Shown here in pieces: positions 62,285 through 64,000 of a stretch of 64,000 nucleotides of DNA. A program made the position numbers and the translations under genes. Positions within the stretch are counted from its first letter, which is position 1. Every line of letters begins with the position of its first letter. Source of the stretch: Flavobacterium pectinovorum (GTDB lineage: Bacteria > Bacteroidota > Bacteroidia > Flavobacteriales > Flavobacteriaceae); the NCBI RefSeq assembly GCF_006438875.1, contig NZ_RCZH01000008.1, positions 124,001 through 188,000 on the forward strand. The letters are read 5' to 3'. The notes below the pieces were generated by a model. It saw only the letters and a program-made list of their open reading frames with translations, ran no database searches and was not told the origin of the DNA.

Positions 62285-63165
62285 TGAATATAAAACAAAA
62301 AATAACAATTCCTGAACCTTGTCATGAAAATTGGGATAAAATGACTCTAAAAGACAATGGACGTTTTTGTCTGAGCTGTTCTAAAACTGTTGTAGATTTT
62401 ACAACTAAGCTACCAGATGAAATTCAACAATTTTTCACTCAAAATCAAAACCAGAATATCTGCGGAAGGTTCAAAAAATCTCAATTAGACACGATAACAA
62501 TTCAGATTCCAAGTAAGATTTTATATTCGCAAACACATTATCATAAAATGTTTTTATTGGCATTGTTTATTGCTATGGGAACAACTTTGTTTAGTTGTCA
62601 GGACAAAAACGGAAGTAAGCAAAAAATTGATAAAGTTGAAGTTGTTAAAAAAATTCCAACACAACATAGAACTGTTGGAGAGGTTAGCCTAAGAAACAAT
62701 AATTCAAATGATACTCTTTTACCGCCTCCGCCTCCGCCAAAAATTGATCAGGTAAAATTTGTAAAAGAAAAAGTAGAAATAAAAAAAACAAAAAAATTAA
62801 AATCTAAAACAAATAATTCTGGCGAAACAACAAAGCAGAATACTAATGACGATGTTGTTTATAATGGAGGTGTTGCAATTGAAGCAAATGCAGAATTTCC
62901 AGGTGGAATTGATAATTTCTACACTTTCTTTGGAAAAGAATATAAAAGGCCCGAAAACTCAGAAACAGCCAATTTTAAAATTAGGCTTTCTTTTGCAGTA
63001 GAAAAAAACGGATCTATAACTTATCTTCAATCCGAACCTGCAATCGATGAGCCTATTGAAAAAGAAATTATTAGGGTTTTCAGTTTATGTCCAAAGTGGC
63101 AATCCGGAGCAACTAATGGTAAAAAAGTAAGAAGATTATATTCTTTACCAATCGTATTACAATAA
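62284..63165 (+). CDS. Cys4 domain, internal lipobox and TonB_C-like membrane protein, paralogue 4
   Basis: 293 residues; last of the tandem run. Cys13, Cys29, Cys32, Cys60 and Cys105 are conserved in register. The linker contains a proline run (LLPPPPPPKIDQV) and a Lys-rich stretch, more TonB-like than the others. The TonB_C-like domain reads FPGGIDNFYTFFGKEYKRP to CPKWQSGATNGKKVRR. Translation is likely coupled to paralogue 3 through the TAATG overlap. Its stop lies 67 bases before dxs. Confidence 0.82.
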   Translation: MNIKQKITIPEPCHENWDKMTLKDNGRFCLSCSKTVVDFTTKLPDEIQQFFTQNQNQNICGRFKKSQLDTITIQIPSKILYSQTHYHKMFLLALFIAMGTTLFSCQDKNGSKQKIDKVEVVKKIPTQHRTVGEVSLRNNNSNDTLLPPPPPPKIDQVKFVKEKVEIKKTKKLKSKTNNSGETTKQNTNDDVVYNGGVAIEANAEFPGGIDNFYTFFGKEYKRPENSETANFKIRLSFAVEKNGSITYLQSEPAIDEPIEKEIIRVFSLCPKWQSGATNGKKVRRLYSLPIVLQ

Positions 63166-63210
63166 AGATTGTCTTAAACTAATATCACAATAAAATTAAA
63201 TTTAAAACCG

Positions 63211-63218
63211 TAAATTTG
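63211..63218 (+). promoter_or_regulatory. -7-like box before dxs
   Basis: TAAATTTG matches TAnnTTTG and lies 14 bases from the dxs ATG; no TTG is found at the expected spacing, so support is weak. Confidence 0.4.
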
Positions 63219-63232
63219 CTTTTTACCTTACA

Positions 63233-64000
63233 ATGAAAAGCAATCTACTTTCAAACATATACAATCCTGCTGATTTACGCACACTTTCTGAAGCGCAACT
63301 TCCTGAAATTGCACAAGAATTACGTCAATTTATTATTGATGTTGTTTCTGTAAAAGAAGGACATTTGGGTGCCAGTTTAGGCGTAATTGAATTGACTATT
63401 GCTTTGCATTATGTCTTCAATACTCCCGAAGATTTATTGGTTTGGGATGTTGGTCATCAAGCTTATGGACATAAAATCCTGACAGAAAGAAGAGAAATTT
63501 TTCACACCAACAGACAAATTGGAGGTATTTCGGGTTTTCCTAAAAGAAGCGAAAGTATTTACGATACTTTTGGTGTTGGTCACTCCTCTACTTCTATTTC
63601 GGCCGCTTTGGGAATGGCAATTGCTTCTAATTTAAAAGGTGACTTCAACAAACAACATATTGCTGTTATTGGTGATGCTTCTATTGCATCCGGAATGGCT
63701 TTTGAAGGCTTGAATCATGCAGGAGTTACAGATGCGAATTTGCTGGTTATTCTGAATGACAATGCTATCGGGATTGATCCTAGCGTTGGCGCACTCAAAA
63801 AATATCTTACTGCTGTAAAAGAAGGAAAAAATCCGAAGAAGAATAACATGATTAAGTCTCTGAATTTCGATTATTCGGGACCAATTGACGGACATGATCT
63901 TCCAACTTTAATCAAAGAATTAAATCGATTAAAAAATATAAAAGGTCCTAAATTCCTTCATATTGTTACTACAAAAGGAAAAGGCCTGCAACAAGCCGAA
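63233..64000 (+). CDS. dxs: 1-deoxy-D-xylulose-5-phosphate synthase (3' end outside window)
   Basis: First 256 codons of the thiamine-diphosphate enzyme that starts the methylerythritol phosphate route to isoprenoids, joining pyruvate and glyceraldehyde-3-phosphate. Visible: substrate and ThDP-loop motifs GHLGASLG, WDVGHQAYGHK and GVGHSSTSISAALGMA, then the ThDP/Mg motif from GDASIASGMAFEGLNHAG to LNDNAIGIDPSVG. ATG at 63233 is the only good start. The rest of the gene lies beyond the window. Confidence 0.96.
   Translation, partial: MKSNLLSNIYNPADLRTLSEAQLPEIAQELRQFIIDVVSVKEGHLGASLGVIELTIALHYVFNTPEDLLVWDVGHQAYGHKILTERREIFHTNRQIGGISGFPKRSESIYDTFGVGHSSTSISAALGMAIASNLKGDFNKQHIAVIGDASIASGMAFEGLNHAGVTDANLLVILNDNAIGIDPSVGALKKYLTAVKEGKNPKKNNMIKSLNFDYSGPIDGHDLPTLIKELNRLKNIKGPKFLHIVTTKGKGLQQAE

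Overview
The window reads as chromosome of an AT-rich Flavobacteriia member, most likely a Flavobacterium close to F. johnsoniae. The support is a full set of gliding/type IX secretion genes (gldJ, porU, porV, gldD, gldE), a SusC/SusD polysaccharide utilization locus, promoters of the Bacteroidota form TTG-N(~20)-TAnnTTTG, genes without obvious Shine-Dalgarno sequences, and the lineage-typical mutY-ssb-gldE-gldD cluster. No tRNA, rRNA, CRISPR array or prophage was seen.

Layout. 1-12.4 kb: a PUL on the minus strand (SusC, SusD, three GH30 hydrolases, the last cut by the window edge) with a divergent hybrid propeller/Y_Y_Y/LuxR-type regulator; two GH30 subtypes together suggest a beta-1,6-glucan-like substrate. 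12.4-20.9 kb: murF, gldJ, and divergent porU-porV (T9SS sortase and its shuttle protein). 20.9-33.2 kb: housekeeping genes (cytidine deaminase, pyruvate dehydrogenase E1 alpha and E2, M1 peptidase, AhpD-like protein, AraC regulator, glycosyltransferase, MiaE, AsmA-like protein). 33.6-42.6 kb: an unknown membrane protein, rplU-rpmA, an active/inactive M16 peptidase pair, a small protein, an EamA transporter, an HMA-domain lipoprotein and a DUF7336-like protein. 42.7-48.5 kb: mutY-ssb-gldE-gldD facing an HU gene, a 30-residue basic protein and RNase G. 49-58 kb: penicillin-binding protein 1C and an alpha-2-macroglobulin-like lipoprotein, separated by a REP-associated transposase flanked by four palindromes. 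58.3-64 kb: a small membrane protein, tadA, four tandem paralogous membrane proteins with a Cys4 cytoplasmic domain and a TonB-like C-terminus, and the start of dxs.

The long gene-poor gaps (26.2-27.0, 33.2-33.6, 39.5-40.9, 48.5-49.1 kb) are not empty. They are mosaics of at least five dispersed repeat families that fold into hairpins, and some copies carry compensatory changes. Two tandem copies of a different structured element (40.37-40.63 kb) lie upstream of a small gene and look like non-coding RNAs. The most novel-looking items are the four-gene Cys4/internal-lipobox/TonB_C family, with evidence of how it was inserted next to dxs, the tandem RNA element, the covarying repeat families and the REPtron that splits the pbpC/alpha-2-macroglobulin pair.
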